Positions 29,623 through 39,436 of a DNA stretch of 64,000 nt are shown one piece after another. A program made the position numbers and the translations under genes. How positions within the stretch are numbered: the stretch's first letter is position 1; each line of letters starts with the position of its first letter. Source of the stretch: Paenibacillus phytohabitans (GTDB lineage Bacteria; Bacillota; Bacilli; Paenibacillales; Paenibacillaceae). The stretch is from contig NZ_WHOB01000098.1 of the NCBI RefSeq assembly GCF_013141775.1, forward strand, positions 62,001-126,000, in the 5' to 3' direction. A model generated the notes under the pieces. That model made no database searches. It was not told the origin of the DNA and saw only the letters and a program-made list of their open reading frames with translations.

Positions 29623-31404
29623 GTGAGTATAATAAAACGATTTACAATTCGGAGTAAATTAGCTAAATGCGAATCCCTGTCTAGCTACCTAACAAGAGCA
29701 GCAGGTACAAATGGAAGAGATATTGTAGGTTTGCTCGAAATGGTTAAACGAAACGAGGACTATCTGCTTCATACTGGAGATTTAAAACGTATGGATTTTT
29801 TTCCAGCGAGTATGTTGAATATTGATAAGCTTTGTGAGATGACAGGGTTAACGAGAGTTGATGTGAATAGAAGCAGTTTTACAAATTTGATTAGAACTTT
29901 TACAGACTCAGAAAACGGCGAGCAGAGTAAAGTACTAAAGGGAATGTTACGTGAGGATCTACATTATTGTCCTGAATGTATCGAAATTACAAATTCTATA
30001 TCTTTACATTGGAAATTGAAAGGTGTAGACGTCTGTACCGAACATAATAAACAGTTGATGAATAAGTGTGGACACTGTCATTGCTCTGTTATGTATCAGG
30101 ATATCCGAGTCGTTAACAGATGCCCCTACTGTAGTGGATATCTATCCAAAGTTAAAGATAGCAGAGAAATAATTGATCAAAGTCATGTAAAACAACAAGC
30201 ATGGTTAATTGAAAATTGGAAACATCTTATTGAGTATACTGGTCGAAGTTTTACTCCATCCGAAATTGCAATTAAAATGGTGTATATATTGAATGGCCAA
30301 CAAGAAAAATATAATAAAGAACTGATACGGAAAAGTCGATACTCTGGATGCTTGGAGTATTTAATCCAGTGTGCTAGAGGTACATTATCTAAAAAATGCG
30401 CAGTACATATTACTTCACTGTTTTCTGTACTTTATGCAGCGGATTTACATGTTCGGGGTTTTCTTGAATTAAATGTACCAGAGGGATTTATACACTCACT
30501 TCATGAGAAAAGTATTGGAGAGATTGCTGCAGGTACTGCCTGCATAGCCCCCTGGTGTGAACGGTATGGGGTAAGAGGAGAATTAGTTTCGACAGGAATC
30601 TTTCATACTAAGAAAGGCGGGAAATCTTTATCCTATTGTATGTTCTGTCCTTCTTGTGGATGCGAGTATGCCTTAGATGAGGACAATCATCTTGTAGAGC
30701 GTTCCTATTTTATAAAGGCGTATGAGATCTTATCAAATCGAAATATCAGTAAACTTACATGGCCGGAAAGAATAAAGGTTATGGGTCTTAAGCGAGGGCG
30801 TATTCAGCGTGTTCTTGCTTACTTTCAGATTCGTGACGTACTTGAACTGGATGGTATTAAAAAGCCGGCTATCAATGAGAAAATGTTAGAAAAGTTTGTT
30901 CAGGAACTTGATAAAGGAATAGATTTAGCCGAAATTCGCTTTTGGAAAGAGTGGGTTAACTATGACCAGTTTTTAGTACATCGTTATCACCCTCTGGTTG
31001 TTCAAGCATTGTTTAAATCGTACACAAAGCCAAAAACACAAGACAGTGATCCGATTTTTAGAGCGAATATTAATAATACTTGCATGGAACTTTTAGAATG
31101 TGATACCGCCATAAACTTACCGGCGGTCGCTAAAGCGTGGGGAACTTCTGCCACAACCATCAGAAACAAGGGCTGCTCAGACTTAGTAGAACTTTATAGA
31201 ACGAAGCAGTTTGAAATGAAGCGCGGAAAAGTCAGCATGAAGATAGAGCAGAAAGTCACTAGATATCTAGAAGAACATGAAGGCAAGAAGGTCTCAATGA
31301 AAGAGCTCTATGCAGTTACCCATACTAACTATGCATCACTTAGAAGGTATGCTCCACAACTAATAAAACAGATTAAGAGTAAAAAAAACGTATTATTGAG
31401 TTGA
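29623..31404 (+). CDS. tniQ: TniQ/TnsD-family target selector 1
   Basis: 593 residues. The N-terminal TniQ domain starts FTIRSKLAKCESLSSYLTRAAG and carries the zinc-finger series HYCPECIE, HWKLKGVDVCTEHNKQLMNKCGHCHCS and RCPYCSGYL (about residues 110-170). A second Cys pair (MFCPSCGCEYAL, about 343) is followed by a helical C-terminal half of TnsD type. GTG start. TniQ proteins choose the insertion site and recruit TnsC. This copy lies upstream of tnsA in its own unit (terminator at 31451) and differs clearly from the copy after tnsC, so the element should have two targeting routes. Confidence 0.85.
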   Translation: MSIIKRFTIRSKLAKCESLSSYLTRAAGTNGRDIVGLLEMVKRNEDYLLHTGDLKRMDFFPASMLNIDKLCEMTGLTRVDVNRSSFTNLIRTFTDSENGEQSKVLKGMLREDLHYCPECIEITNSISLHWKLKGVDVCTEHNKQLMNKCGHCHCSVMYQDIRVVNRCPYCSGYLSKVKDSREIIDQSHVKQQAWLIENWKHLIEYTGRSFTPSEIAIKMVYILNGQQEKYNKELIRKSRYSGCLEYLIQCARGTLSKKCAVHITSLFSVLYAADLHVRGFLELNVPEGFIHSLHEKSIGEIAAGTACIAPWCERYGVRGELVSTGIFHTKKGGKSLSYCMFCPSCGCEYALDEDNHLVERSYFIKAYEILSNRNISKLTWPERIKVMGLKRGRIQRVLAYFQIRDVLELDGIKKPAINEKMLEKFVQELDKGIDLAEIRFWKEWVNYDQFLVHRYHPLVVQALFKSYTKPKTQDSDPIFRANINNTCMELLECDTAINLPAVAKAWGTSATTIRNKGCSDLVELYRTKQFEMKRGKVSMKIEQKVTRYLEEHEGKKVSMKELYAVTHTNYASLRRYAPQLIKQIKSKKNVLLS

Positions 31405-31450
31405 GTATTTGCTAATAAATCACACGTTTTTTTCTGAAAAAGCAAAGTTA

Positions 31451-31507
31451 AAAGACTCACAAAGTAGGATTTATCGACAGAATCCTACTCTGTGAGTCTT
31501 TTCGTTT
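31451..31507 (+). terminator. Terminator after tniQ-1
   Basis: AAAGACTCACA-AGTAGGATT pairs with AATCCTACT-TGTGAGTCTTT (one mismatch), with a T tract after it. Confidence 0.9.
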
Positions 31508-31742
31508 TTATTGAATTTTCAGAGTGTCACTGCGATTAATGCTACTCAGAAGGAAAGAAAGTCCTTTTTTTAAAAAAAGAATTGTAAATCATGAATTACA
31601 AGTGCATCAAATAATCAGTGTTGTAGTGAACTTTATAAATTCATTAAATACATTAACTGTATATCTTGGTTTACGTGTATAAAAATACAAAATAAAGGCT
31701 TAAATGATGATATAATTATCAATTAGCGAGGAGAAGAGAGAT

Positions 31743-31931
31743 TTGCGTGAAGATACAATCGTTACCTTAAGTTATACGGAGTTGTCTCGAATTGTAGGTA
31801 TATATTTCTCGCAAAAACTAGGAAATCCAACGCCTACAGAGCTTAGGTTGATCATTACTCACGATGGGGTGAATGTTGAGGTAAAGCTATGGACTGTAGA
31901 GAAGTTAATACAGATGTTAGATTTTGATTAA
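31743..31931 (+). CDS. Small unknown protein before tnsA
   Basis: 62 residues, TTG start behind GAGGAGAAGAGAG. The composition and order (LSYTELSRIVGIYFSQKL, then a beta-type NVEVKLWTVEKLIQMLDFD) recall the small DUF2653/YxcD-like proteins, but similarity is weak. It lies 62 bp before tnsA behind a TATAAT-type promoter near 31708 and is probably the first gene of the tnsABC operon. Possible accessory factor of transposition. Confidence 0.5.
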   Translation: MREDTIVTLSYTELSRIVGIYFSQKLGNPTPTELRLIITHDGVNVEVKLWTVEKLIQMLDFD

Positions 31932-31993
31932 ATTAATGGCTCTATAGGAATAGCATTAGAAAGACTCATTAAACGAAAGTAGAGGAAATCAGT

Positions 31994-32761
31994 ATGGATT
32001 GGACACATAAAGATTGGACCTTAGAAGATCAACTCTACTCTCCAAAGAGAAGAATAGATAATAAGATTAGCTGGCAGAGACCGCATATTATCGGTTCAAT
32101 AATCAGTGCGAAAATGGATAATCGTGATGTGGAGTATCATTCCTTAAATGAACAATTGTTTTACTATTTGCTTGAGCTCGATCCTGAAGTTATTCGATAT
32201 TATGTTCAGCCTGTGGAAATAGCAATCAAGCATCTTGATTCTGAAGGGCAAGAGAAAAGTTGGATGCATGTACCCGATACTCTTGTTTTTCGGCAAAAAC
32301 AAATTCCCTTACTTGTACAAATTAAAGAAACGCCTGAAGAACAATCCAAAACCTTCTTAAGGTGCAACCGAGCATGTTCATTACATGCTGAAAGAATAGA
32401 GTGGAAGTATCAGGTGATTTATCCTAAGACTCTCCCGGAAAAAGTATTAATTAATCTTAAATTTTTATCCCAATTCCGAAAATCACGGAAGTACTATGAA
32501 CAATGGATTGATCAAGTAATGATTAAAGCTAGTTATTTAGAAGGTGTTAGTATTATTGAGCTAGCGTTAAGTTTTTCCGGAATAACAGACTTTCGTATTA
32601 TACTTCCAATTATTTACCATTTAATAGCGAAGGGGAAATTAGGGATTGATATCCTAGAAAAAGTTTCAGAACAAAGTAAATTTTCAGCAGTCAATGTAAT
32701 GAATCCATTTGAGCTAGCTTTTCGGCCGGGAGGTTATCTAGATGAAGTTACACAGTTTTAA
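31994..32761 (+). CDS. tnsA: TnsA endonuclease
   Basis: 255 residues. The FokI-like PD-(D/E)xK core is intact: Glu53 (SLNEQLFYYLLELD), Asp95 (HVPDTLVF) and Gln109-x-Lys111 (LVQIKET), equivalent to E63, D114 and Q130/K132 of Tn7 TnsA. A C-terminal helical domain follows. TnsA cuts the 5' strands at the transposon ends, giving cut-and-paste rather than copy-in transposition. Its stop overlaps tnsB by 20 bp. Confidence 0.9.
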   Translation: MDWTHKDWTLEDQLYSPKRRIDNKISWQRPHIIGSIISAKMDNRDVEYHSLNEQLFYYLLELDPEVIRYYVQPVEIAIKHLDSEGQEKSWMHVPDTLVFRQKQIPLLVQIKETPEEQSKTFLRCNRACSLHAERIEWKYQVIYPKTLPEKVLINLKFLSQFRKSRKYYEQWIDQVMIKASYLEGVSIIELALSFSGITDFRIILPIIYHLIAKGKLGIDILEKVSEQSKFSAVNVMNPFELAFRPGGYLDEVTQF

Positions 32762-34808
32762 GGAAAATATGGAGTTTCAAATAGATGGAATCAGATATAG
32801 GGTGTCTGAGATTGATCCACCGAAAGTGTTTGCTGTGGCTACAGGAAATGTTGAAGAAGTAGAGTTTAATTATTTTGAACTCATCAATCAATCAACATTT
32901 TATTCTGCTGATACCTTGATTGATAAAGCACTTCAAAAAAGGGAAGAGAAAAGGTATGTTTCACTACTCGACACTTTAGATGAAAAACAAAAAAAAATAG
33001 TTCAAGATCGCTTTGACTTAATTGAACCGATGTTATTACTGGGAAAAGCAAAAAGTGGAGATTTTCGAGCATTAACTAAACTTAAAAGTAGATATGGGCA
33101 ATACTTTGAACAGAAGACATACAATAAAATGTCACAAGAATGTTTAATTGATTTAGTGGCTGGAGTATACAACTTATCTAATCGCACTATCAAACGAAGA
33201 CTTGCAGGATATCGCAAAGAAGAGTCTTCGCTCCCTAATCAGGGTGAGAATGGATTAATACCTAATGTATTTAAACAAAATTATAATCGGAAAGATTGTA
33301 AAATCTTAGAGATATGTCACCCTAAAAAAACAGAACTAGTTCTAGATACTATAAGGGTTAAGCTGCCTGATGAGGTAGTACCTATTATCAAAGAGGTAAT
33401 CGAGAAGGAGTATCTCACCCTTAAGAAAGATACAGCTACAGCGGTGTTCGAATCGATTGAAGTTAAATGCAGTAAAAAGGGAGTTGATGCTCCTGGTTAT
33501 GACACGGTATATAAAATATTAAAGAGACTAAGTCCGGAGATCCGTTCAAGAATGAGGGAAGGACGAAAAGGAGAGCAGGCCTACAATGAAGTAACCCGAG
33601 GATATTCTAACGAAGAGGCTATGTTTCCGTTACATATTGTTGAAATTGATCACACACAACTGGATATTGATGTGATAGATGAAAAATCCGGATACGTAAT
33701 CGGAAGACCGTGGATAACTCTTGGAATGGATTTATTCAGCCGAATGGTATGGTGCTTGGATGTTTCCTTTGAACCTCCTTCGGCAAATAAAGTCAGACAA
33801 GCTCTAATGCATGGTATTTTCTTCAAAAATGTAAAGAGGAAGTATAACACAATAAATGAATGGGATGTATATGGAATTCCCAATATCATTTACACCGATA
33901 ATGGCCCGGAATTCAAGAATGCTGATGTTAGACGAATGATTAAAGAAACTTTAAAATCAAACCCGCAATATCGACCGGTCAAAACACCAAGGTATGGTGG
34001 AACCATTGAACGCCTTTTCGGTACCATAAATGCTCAACTTATTCACCGATTGGCTGGAACTCGTAAAGGCAGCGTTCAGGAAAAAGGCGATTATGACTCT
34101 GAAGCAGAGGCAATATTTACTCTAGAGGATATTCGAGAGCTTTTAACTGTCTATATCACTGATGTTTACCATCATCAAGTTCACAAAGGACTACCGATTT
34201 TTTCTCCTGTACCCGTAAAGAGATATTATGACGGGTTAAAGAAAGTTGGTTTTCCTGAATGGATTGATAAGGAAGATGAGGAGTTTTATCGAATGGAGTT
34301 GTTGCCAGTAACATTTAGACCATACACGCGCGATGGTGTCCGCTTTGAAAATATTATTTACAAAAGTACTAGTAACGCTAAAGGTTTAGTAAAACCAAGG
34401 GAGTTTAAATATAAGATTAAATATAATCATAGCGATGTGTCCATATTACATTTACTAGATTCAGAGAGCGGAGAATATATAGAGTTAAGACCTCAACGGG
34501 AAATGTTAGAAGAAACGGAGGGCTTGAATCGATATACATTCACAAAAGTCCTAGAAATAATGAAAGAAAAAGGACTGTTAGAAGCCCGAAAGATTCCTGG
34601 AGTTAAAAGTATTAAGGTAGCTAAAGAAATGCTGGCAGAAAGAGTACAGCAGAGGGCCAAAACTAGAAGAAGAGAAAGAGCGCAGGCAACACGAATGAAT
34701 ATGGAACTGCCGAACTCAAGGCCGCCAGCTCCGGCAAAGATACCTAAGGAAATTTCAGTTAGAGAGATGTTAGGAAAGCTCAAAAAGAAGGATGAGAATA
34801 TTGGATAA
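32742..34808 (+). CDS. tnsB: TnsB DDE transposase
   Basis: 688 residues. The retroviral-integrase-type core has all three catalytic residues: Asp303 (VEIDHTQLD), Asp386 (YTDNGPEF) and Glu423 (GGTIERLFG). N-terminal helical DNA-binding domains (about 1-250) bind the TGTAACG-N6-TGGCA end sites; a basic C-terminal tail (QQRAKTRRRERAQATR) precedes the end, where Tn7 TnsB contacts TnsC. The ATG at 32742 has GGGAGG before it and overlaps tnsA; the 3' end overlaps tnsC by 17 bp. Confidence 0.93.
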   Translation: MKLHSFKENMEFQIDGIRYRVSEIDPPKVFAVATGNVEEVEFNYFELINQSTFYSADTLIDKALQKREEKRYVSLLDTLDEKQKKIVQDRFDLIEPMLLLGKAKSGDFRALTKLKSRYGQYFEQKTYNKMSQECLIDLVAGVYNLSNRTIKRRLAGYRKEESSLPNQGENGLIPNVFKQNYNRKDCKILEICHPKKTELVLDTIRVKLPDEVVPIIKEVIEKEYLTLKKDTATAVFESIEVKCSKKGVDAPGYDTVYKILKRLSPEIRSRMREGRKGEQAYNEVTRGYSNEEAMFPLHIVEIDHTQLDIDVIDEKSGYVIGRPWITLGMDLFSRMVWCLDVSFEPPSANKVRQALMHGIFFKNVKRKYNTINEWDVYGIPNIIYTDNGPEFKNADVRRMIKETLKSNPQYRPVKTPRYGGTIERLFGTINAQLIHRLAGTRKGSVQEKGDYDSEAEAIFTLEDIRELLTVYITDVYHHQVHKGLPIFSPVPVKRYYDGLKKVGFPEWIDKEDEEFYRMELLPVTFRPYTRDGVRFENIIYKSTSNAKGLVKPREFKYKIKYNHSDVSILHLLDSESGEYIELRPQREMLEETEGLNRYTFTKVLEIMKEKGLLEARKIPGVKSIKVAKEMLAERVQQRAKTRRRERAQATRMNMELPNSRPPAPAKIPKEISVREMLGKLKKKDENIG

Positions 34809-35742
34809 ACAATCAATAACATTTAAAGCAAAAACCAGTTTTGCAGAGCGGGTTGCAAATCTTCATATTTTGCACCCAAAAGTGCAAAAAATTTGGTCGC
34901 TATTGGATTCCATGCGTTATCACAATTCGTTTCAAGGAGGAAAAAGCTCCCCGAGGCATCGCTTTATAATGGGGCTTTCTGGGGTGGGGAAAACTCAAAT
35001 GGTGGAACGATATGCAGAAAAATATGAAGGGTATACCCAGATTGATGAGATAGGGGATGAAATAGATATACGCCCTGTCTTGTATGTTAATTTACCTGAT
35101 CCATTTACAATAATGGAATTTTACCAAAGCATTATATATAGTTTGAATGCACCGCAAATTCCAGGTCGGCCATCTATGGGGGACGTCAAAAGACAAGTTT
35201 TCACTTTACTGAAAATGCAGAAAGTTGAAATGGTTGTTTTGGATGAAATGGACCATATACTGGTATCACGCTACGTTAAAAATGAAGAGGCAATGAGTGC
35301 TATAAAACATCTTACTAACTTCGGAAAGGTATCTGTCATTTGTGTGGGTACACCGGAAATTGAAAAATTAAGAAAATTAGACTCACAGTATTTCCGCAGA
35401 AAACCTCCTACAAAACTGGAGCGATTTAAAGAGTGTGATGAAGAATTTCTTCAATTACTGGCTTCGATAGAGGAACAACTGCTGCCTCCCAAACCATTAT
35501 TTTTATCAGATTTATCCGCTGATATGCCTCTCCCACAAGTCCTTCATAAAATTAGCTATGGGTTAGTCGGATATCTTACACCAATTCTCCAGGAAGCTTT
35601 TCTTCTTTTGGGAGTATTTGAACCCGATTTTGATGAGGATACTTCTGTGTTAGATCTGGGCCTAGTTTTGGAGGAGGCATATACCAATATTATCGGTGAG
35701 GTTGCAGAAGAGGAATTGAAGAAGATGATTCTGATAGATTAA
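34792..35742 (+). CDS. tnsC: TnsC AAA+ ATPase
   Basis: 316 residues: Walker A GLSGVGKT (61-68), Walker B MVVLDEMDH (about 147-155), sensor-1 region VSVICVGTPE. Short relative to Tn7 TnsC (555 residues), closer to the TniB-like form. Passes the target signal from TniQ to TnsB and mediates target immunity. Followed by a terminator, so tniQ-2 is expressed separately. Confidence 0.92.
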   Translation: MRILDKQSITFKAKTSFAERVANLHILHPKVQKIWSLLDSMRYHNSFQGGKSSPRHRFIMGLSGVGKTQMVERYAEKYEGYTQIDEIGDEIDIRPVLYVNLPDPFTIMEFYQSIIYSLNAPQIPGRPSMGDVKRQVFTLLKMQKVEMVVLDEMDHILVSRYVKNEEAMSAIKHLTNFGKVSVICVGTPEIEKLRKLDSQYFRRKPPTKLERFKECDEEFLQLLASIEEQLLPPKPLFLSDLSADMPLPQVLHKISYGLVGYLTPILQEAFLLLGVFEPDFDEDTSVLDLGLVLEEAYTNIIGEVAEEELKKMILID

Positions 35743-35769
35743 TAATATAAAAGGTGAGCTTAAAAATGG

Positions 35770-35814
35770 AAGTTGTATAAAGCGGTTAGGGCTTTCTACA
35801 ACTTTGATTTTTTT
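35770..35814 (+). terminator. Terminator of the tnsABC operon
   Basis: AAGTTGTA-AAAGC pairs with GCTTT-TACAACTT, and a seven-T run follows shortly after. Confidence 0.85.
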
Positions 35815-35853
35815 GTGTTTTAATTTTAATAAATAGATTTAAGAGGTGGAATA

Positions 35854-37812
35854 GTGAAATTTGGTATTAGACTAAAACCATTGGAGTTTGAATCATTGAC
35901 CGGATATTTAGAAAGAGTTTCGGAAAAAAATGGTATGCCGTTCCTTAAATTAGCTGAAATTGTATGCAAACTAAAAAAATATAGAAATAGAGATATTAAT
36001 TCATACGAATTATTTTCAGGACTAAATATTAACTTAGATCTTACAGCGAAAATTGTGGATTTACCAAAAGAAGTTTTAAACTCTATGACGATGCAACCTA
36101 TCTATAATCTTTTTCGTTCATATTGGTCTGAACGTTCAGAAGGCTCTTTCCAAATGATGTTGAATACAAATAAAAGATTTTTTTGCCCTATATGTTTAGC
36201 TGAGGGGGTGACTCATCTTTTATTATGGCAGGTTGATGAGATAAAAATGTGTAATAAACATCATATTAAACTTCAAGATCAATGTTATTGTTGCTCTCAA
36301 ACTCAACCCTACATGAATTTAGGAAAGAAAACCCGCAGGTATTGTAATGTCTGTGAGGCGGATTTATCAATCCAAGATCCAGGCGGAAAAGTATCGGCAG
36401 CAATAGTTGATGAACAATTGGAAACATACAGTAATTGGATTTATTTAAGGGGAGAACAAATTAAGAAAACTCCGGCGTTCCTAGATGATGTATCTGCCTA
36501 CTGTTCGAGGCTTCTATATGTAATAAAAAATCAAGAGACCGTTCATACTCAAAGTAAAATTGAATACTTAAATCCCGATATACGTGTGATTTTGCGATGT
36601 CTAAGAACTATGAGGGAGAAGGATGCTTGTACATTACATCGTATTTTGCGTATTCTTAAGCAACAAAATCTTTCAATGGAGAAATTTTCAAATATACTCG
36701 TGCCTTTGACATACGTGCAAAGCTTATCCAATAGATTAAGCCCTTCTAAAAAAAACTTTGGTGTATGTTTAGCGCCATGGTGCACTTCATATCAAAGTAA
36801 TGAAAAAATGATTGCAATTGTGAGAACTATTAATATGATGATTAAAAAAGGAACTCATTTTTATGATCCAGCTATATGTCTTAGTTGTAGCTTGATATAT
36901 GCGAGAAGTAGTGAGTTTGTTTGGACAGAAATGAATGATTATATATTAAAGGGATATAAAACGGTACTACCTCTTATTGAGGATGGACACGCTCCTTATG
37001 CGGTATACAAGCAAACAGGTGTAGATGTTGATATCATTTATAAATGGCTTGGTTATTTTGCGAATAGAAAAATCATGCATAAATCTATGATAGATCAATA
37101 CACGCCTAAATTTAATGATAATAAATGTTTGGATGATATTAAATATATTAACAATATGAAGAAAACAAATAAATCTCATCTTGCTAAAGAATATTACGGC
37201 TGGAGCAAACGAGAGTATTATTATTTTTATGCTGACAAGAAAGTTATGGAGTATTTCGCTTTAAACATAAAGCCGAAAAAAGGAAATAGACCACAACGGA
37301 AATCTCGTCAAGTTAAGGAACAGCTAGAACAGTATTTAGAGAGTAATACACCGATTACTATACTAAAGGTTACTTCAGCACTTGATATTTCTGAAGGTTG
37401 GTTGAGATCGAATAACTATATTGGGTTGATTAGAGAGTTTCAATATAAGCAACGAGAGCGCAGCAAGATTGAGTTATATCAAAAAATAACGGAGCATATA
37501 GCAAAAAGTCGCTATAGTAGAGGGTTATACATAAATAAGTTTTTAAATAGCATTGGATTCGATATGGTATATATTGATAAAAATTATCCGGAATTTCGTG
37601 GATGGTTTAAGGAACAACAAGCAGAACATATAAGGAACTATAATAAGTACATTGAAAAACAATTGGCAGATCAGACTGAAGTAATTATTAAGGAATTTAA
37701 AGACCAGGGAAAAACTATTACGAATTCAGCACTAGCAAAAAAATTGAATGTGGCAATTAAAACAATTAAAAAAAATCATTATATTATGAAACTATTGGGC
37801 AATCATGTTTGA
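35854..37812 (+). CDS. tniQ: TniQ/TnsD-family target selector 2
   Basis: 652 residues, GTG start with AAGAGGTGG before it. TniQ domain: FGIRLKPLEFESLTGYLERV, zinc ligands in RFFCPICLAEG, CNKHHIKLQDQCYCCSQ and RYCNVCEADL (about 110-175), another Cys pair near 350 (AICLSCSLIYARSS), then a long basic helical C-terminal region of TnsD type with HTH-like segments (TSALDISEGWLRSNN, NSALAKKLNVAIKTIKK). Its position after tnsC and its length match a TnsD homing protein, so it is the better candidate for recognising the 3' end of the methyltransferase gene. That assignment is inference. Confidence 0.85.
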   Translation: MKFGIRLKPLEFESLTGYLERVSEKNGMPFLKLAEIVCKLKKYRNRDINSYELFSGLNINLDLTAKIVDLPKEVLNSMTMQPIYNLFRSYWSERSEGSFQMMLNTNKRFFCPICLAEGVTHLLLWQVDEIKMCNKHHIKLQDQCYCCSQTQPYMNLGKKTRRYCNVCEADLSIQDPGGKVSAAIVDEQLETYSNWIYLRGEQIKKTPAFLDDVSAYCSRLLYVIKNQETVHTQSKIEYLNPDIRVILRCLRTMREKDACTLHRILRILKQQNLSMEKFSNILVPLTYVQSLSNRLSPSKKNFGVCLAPWCTSYQSNEKMIAIVRTINMMIKKGTHFYDPAICLSCSLIYARSSEFVWTEMNDYILKGYKTVLPLIEDGHAPYAVYKQTGVDVDIIYKWLGYFANRKIMHKSMIDQYTPKFNDNKCLDDIKYINNMKKTNKSHLAKEYYGWSKREYYYFYADKKVMEYFALNIKPKKGNRPQRKSRQVKEQLEQYLESNTPITILKVTSALDISEGWLRSNNYIGLIREFQYKQRERSKIELYQKITEHIAKSRYSRGLYINKFLNSIGFDMVYIDKNYPEFRGWFKEQQAEHIRNYNKYIEKQLADQTEVIIKEFKDQGKTITNSALAKKLNVAIKTIKKNHYIMKLLGNHV

Positions 37813-37890
37813 ATATTATTATAATAAAAAAACAGGTTCTACAGTATACTTCTGAAAGAGTACTTATAAAAATTACTTAGCCTTAAATTG

Positions 37891-37923
37891 AACCCCAAGT
37901 CATTAATGACCTGGGGTTTCTTG
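37891..37923 (+). terminator. Terminator after tniQ-2
   Basis: AACCCCA-GTCATTAATGAC-TGGGGTT, then TTCTTG. The intron remnant starts within 10 bp of it. Confidence 0.82.
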
Positions 37924-37928
37924 TATAT

Positions 37929-39022
37929 ACGCCCAGCATGGGCGCCCACCGCCAGGTGGAACCTGAAGGAAGCCGGAGGTAAAAGCAAGACCTGAGGTAT
38001 ACAAATACAATTGGAGACGGTGCAGCTGGATGAGTCACCATTATATGGCGAAATTCAAAACTGGCAAGGGCTGCAGCCGTAAATTTGGGCAGGTGCGAGC
38101 GGAAAGATGACGTTCTTATCTGGGGAGACCCGCCGGATAGGTAAGGAAAAAAACTTGGTACCGTAGCCTAGTCAGCAGAGCCCATAGTGTCCGTAAGTTG
38201 TTGCAACAGCTTACGGAAGGGGATGAAACGAAAGGAGAGAGGAAATCGATGCGTTCGTATGAAGAGGGGCGACAGCGGAATATCTTGCAAGAGGCCTTGC
38301 GTCAAAGAGAAGCGGTGAAGCCGTCGGTATGTCGGAGCGCCGAAAAAACATTGGAAATCGGTGAAAGCCGAACTTCTTGCGGGGGCTTACAGACCTGCGC
38401 CAGTCAAGCGGGGAACCCGGAGACGGGTACGGATGTTAGGCATTCCGACTCTAATGGACCCTTCTTTGTGCGATTAAGCGAGCATGCGAACGGGGCCTGA
38501 AATAGGTTAGCCGATTTGTAGAAGGAAAGTTGAAACTGAAAGTGAAGCGGGAGAAAAGTGTGGTAGCCAGACCGTGGCACCGGAAGTTCTTAAGATACCG
38601 TTTCCTAAATCAGAAACAGGCTACGATTCGACTAGCCCCAAAAACTCTTTCAAAAGTTAAAGAAAGAGTTCGCGAGCTACCGAAACGAACATGGCCCATT
38701 TCAATCGAAGAACGGATCAGCTGACTGAACCGGTATTTAACAAGGTAGATCGGCTATTTCCATCTGGCGTTAGCTAAGAAACACTTCTAAACGCTTGACC
38801 AGTGGGTTCGGAGAAGGCTCCGAATGTGTCTATGGAAGCAATGGAAACGAGTACGCATACGAATCCGCGAACTCCGGAAGTGTGGGGTTCCAGAGTGGGC
38901 CTGTTTTATGATGGCTAACTAGAGACGAGGCACATGGGATATGTCTCTGAACACGAATGATGCCCTTCCGACATCCTATTAGGGAGTGAAAGGACTGAAA
39001 GAGATTTTATTACGCGAAATCC
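37929..39022 (+). mobile_element. Degenerate group II intron
   Basis: GCCCAGCATGGGCG near 37931 is the conserved first stem of domain I. Structured GC-rich intron RNA with no long ORF follows to about 38240 (GGAGACCCGCC, GTAAGTTGTTGCAACAGCTTAC). The frame for the reverse transcriptase/maturase comes next, broken and internally deleted. No domain V hairpin is found downstream, so the 3' end is missing and the intron cannot splice or move on its own. Confidence 0.75.
38249..39022 (+). pseudogene. Group II intron reverse transcriptase/maturase remnant
   Basis: The start (RQRNILQEALRQREAVKPS) and a shifted frame (KSVKAELLAGAYRPAPVKRGTRRRVRMLGIP) match the N-terminal RT0-RT1 region. The frame then jumps, with the catalytic YADD domain deleted, to the maturase X domain (LKLKVKREKSVVARPWHRKFL, then RRRLRMCLWKQWKRVR and MMANTRR) in several frames with stops. 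An inactive relic. Confidence 0.8.
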
Positions 39023-39183
39023 GGCGTAATGTTTTGGATTCGCATAACCATAATGGATAAATATGGATGATAGAAGAAGCGATTCCATCGTATAATATTA
39101 TATTTCAAGTATTCTGGAAGACAAGGGTATAGCCAACTTTTTGATGCAACAAGTGCTATCCCTAAATAAGCTTGCTTACTGTA

Positions 39184-39249
39184 CAAGTCGTGCCAAAACA
39201 ACGTTACAGAATCGCCGAATCAGGAATTAGTAACAAATTCTTCAGCACA
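39184..39249. repeat. Internal copy of the transposon right end
   Basis: TACAAGTCGTGCCAAAACAACG, continuing TTACAGAATCGCCGAA, repeats the sequence at 44464-44499 with only about four differences. It is followed by a degenerate TTAGTAACAA...GCACA corresponding to TTAGTGACAA...TCACA of the true terminus. It contains one TnsB-type site (39191-39208) in right-end orientation. Confidence 0.75.
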
Positions 39250-39350
39250 GCTTTCTTCAAAACCCTCCCAACTATTTGTTAAAACCATATGAGTGGACAA
39301 ATTTGATTTTTTTGGCTAATATAATTTATAACCGAATATTTTAATTGGAG

Positions 39351-39398
39351 AAGCACTTCAGTGTAGGCATAGAATATGCCACATTGAAGTGCTTTTTT
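39351..39398. terminator. Hairpin terminator before the small membrane protein
   Basis: GCACTTCAGTGT-GGCATA pairs with TATGCC-ACATTGAAGTGC and six T follow. Confidence 0.85.
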
Positions 39399-39436
39399 AT
39401 TCGGAATCTATATGATGATTGAAGGAGCGATTTTTA

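Noticed and set aside
39010-39201. 63-codon minus-strand ORF
   Set aside because: Covers the intron tail and the internal right-end sequence; no ribosome site.
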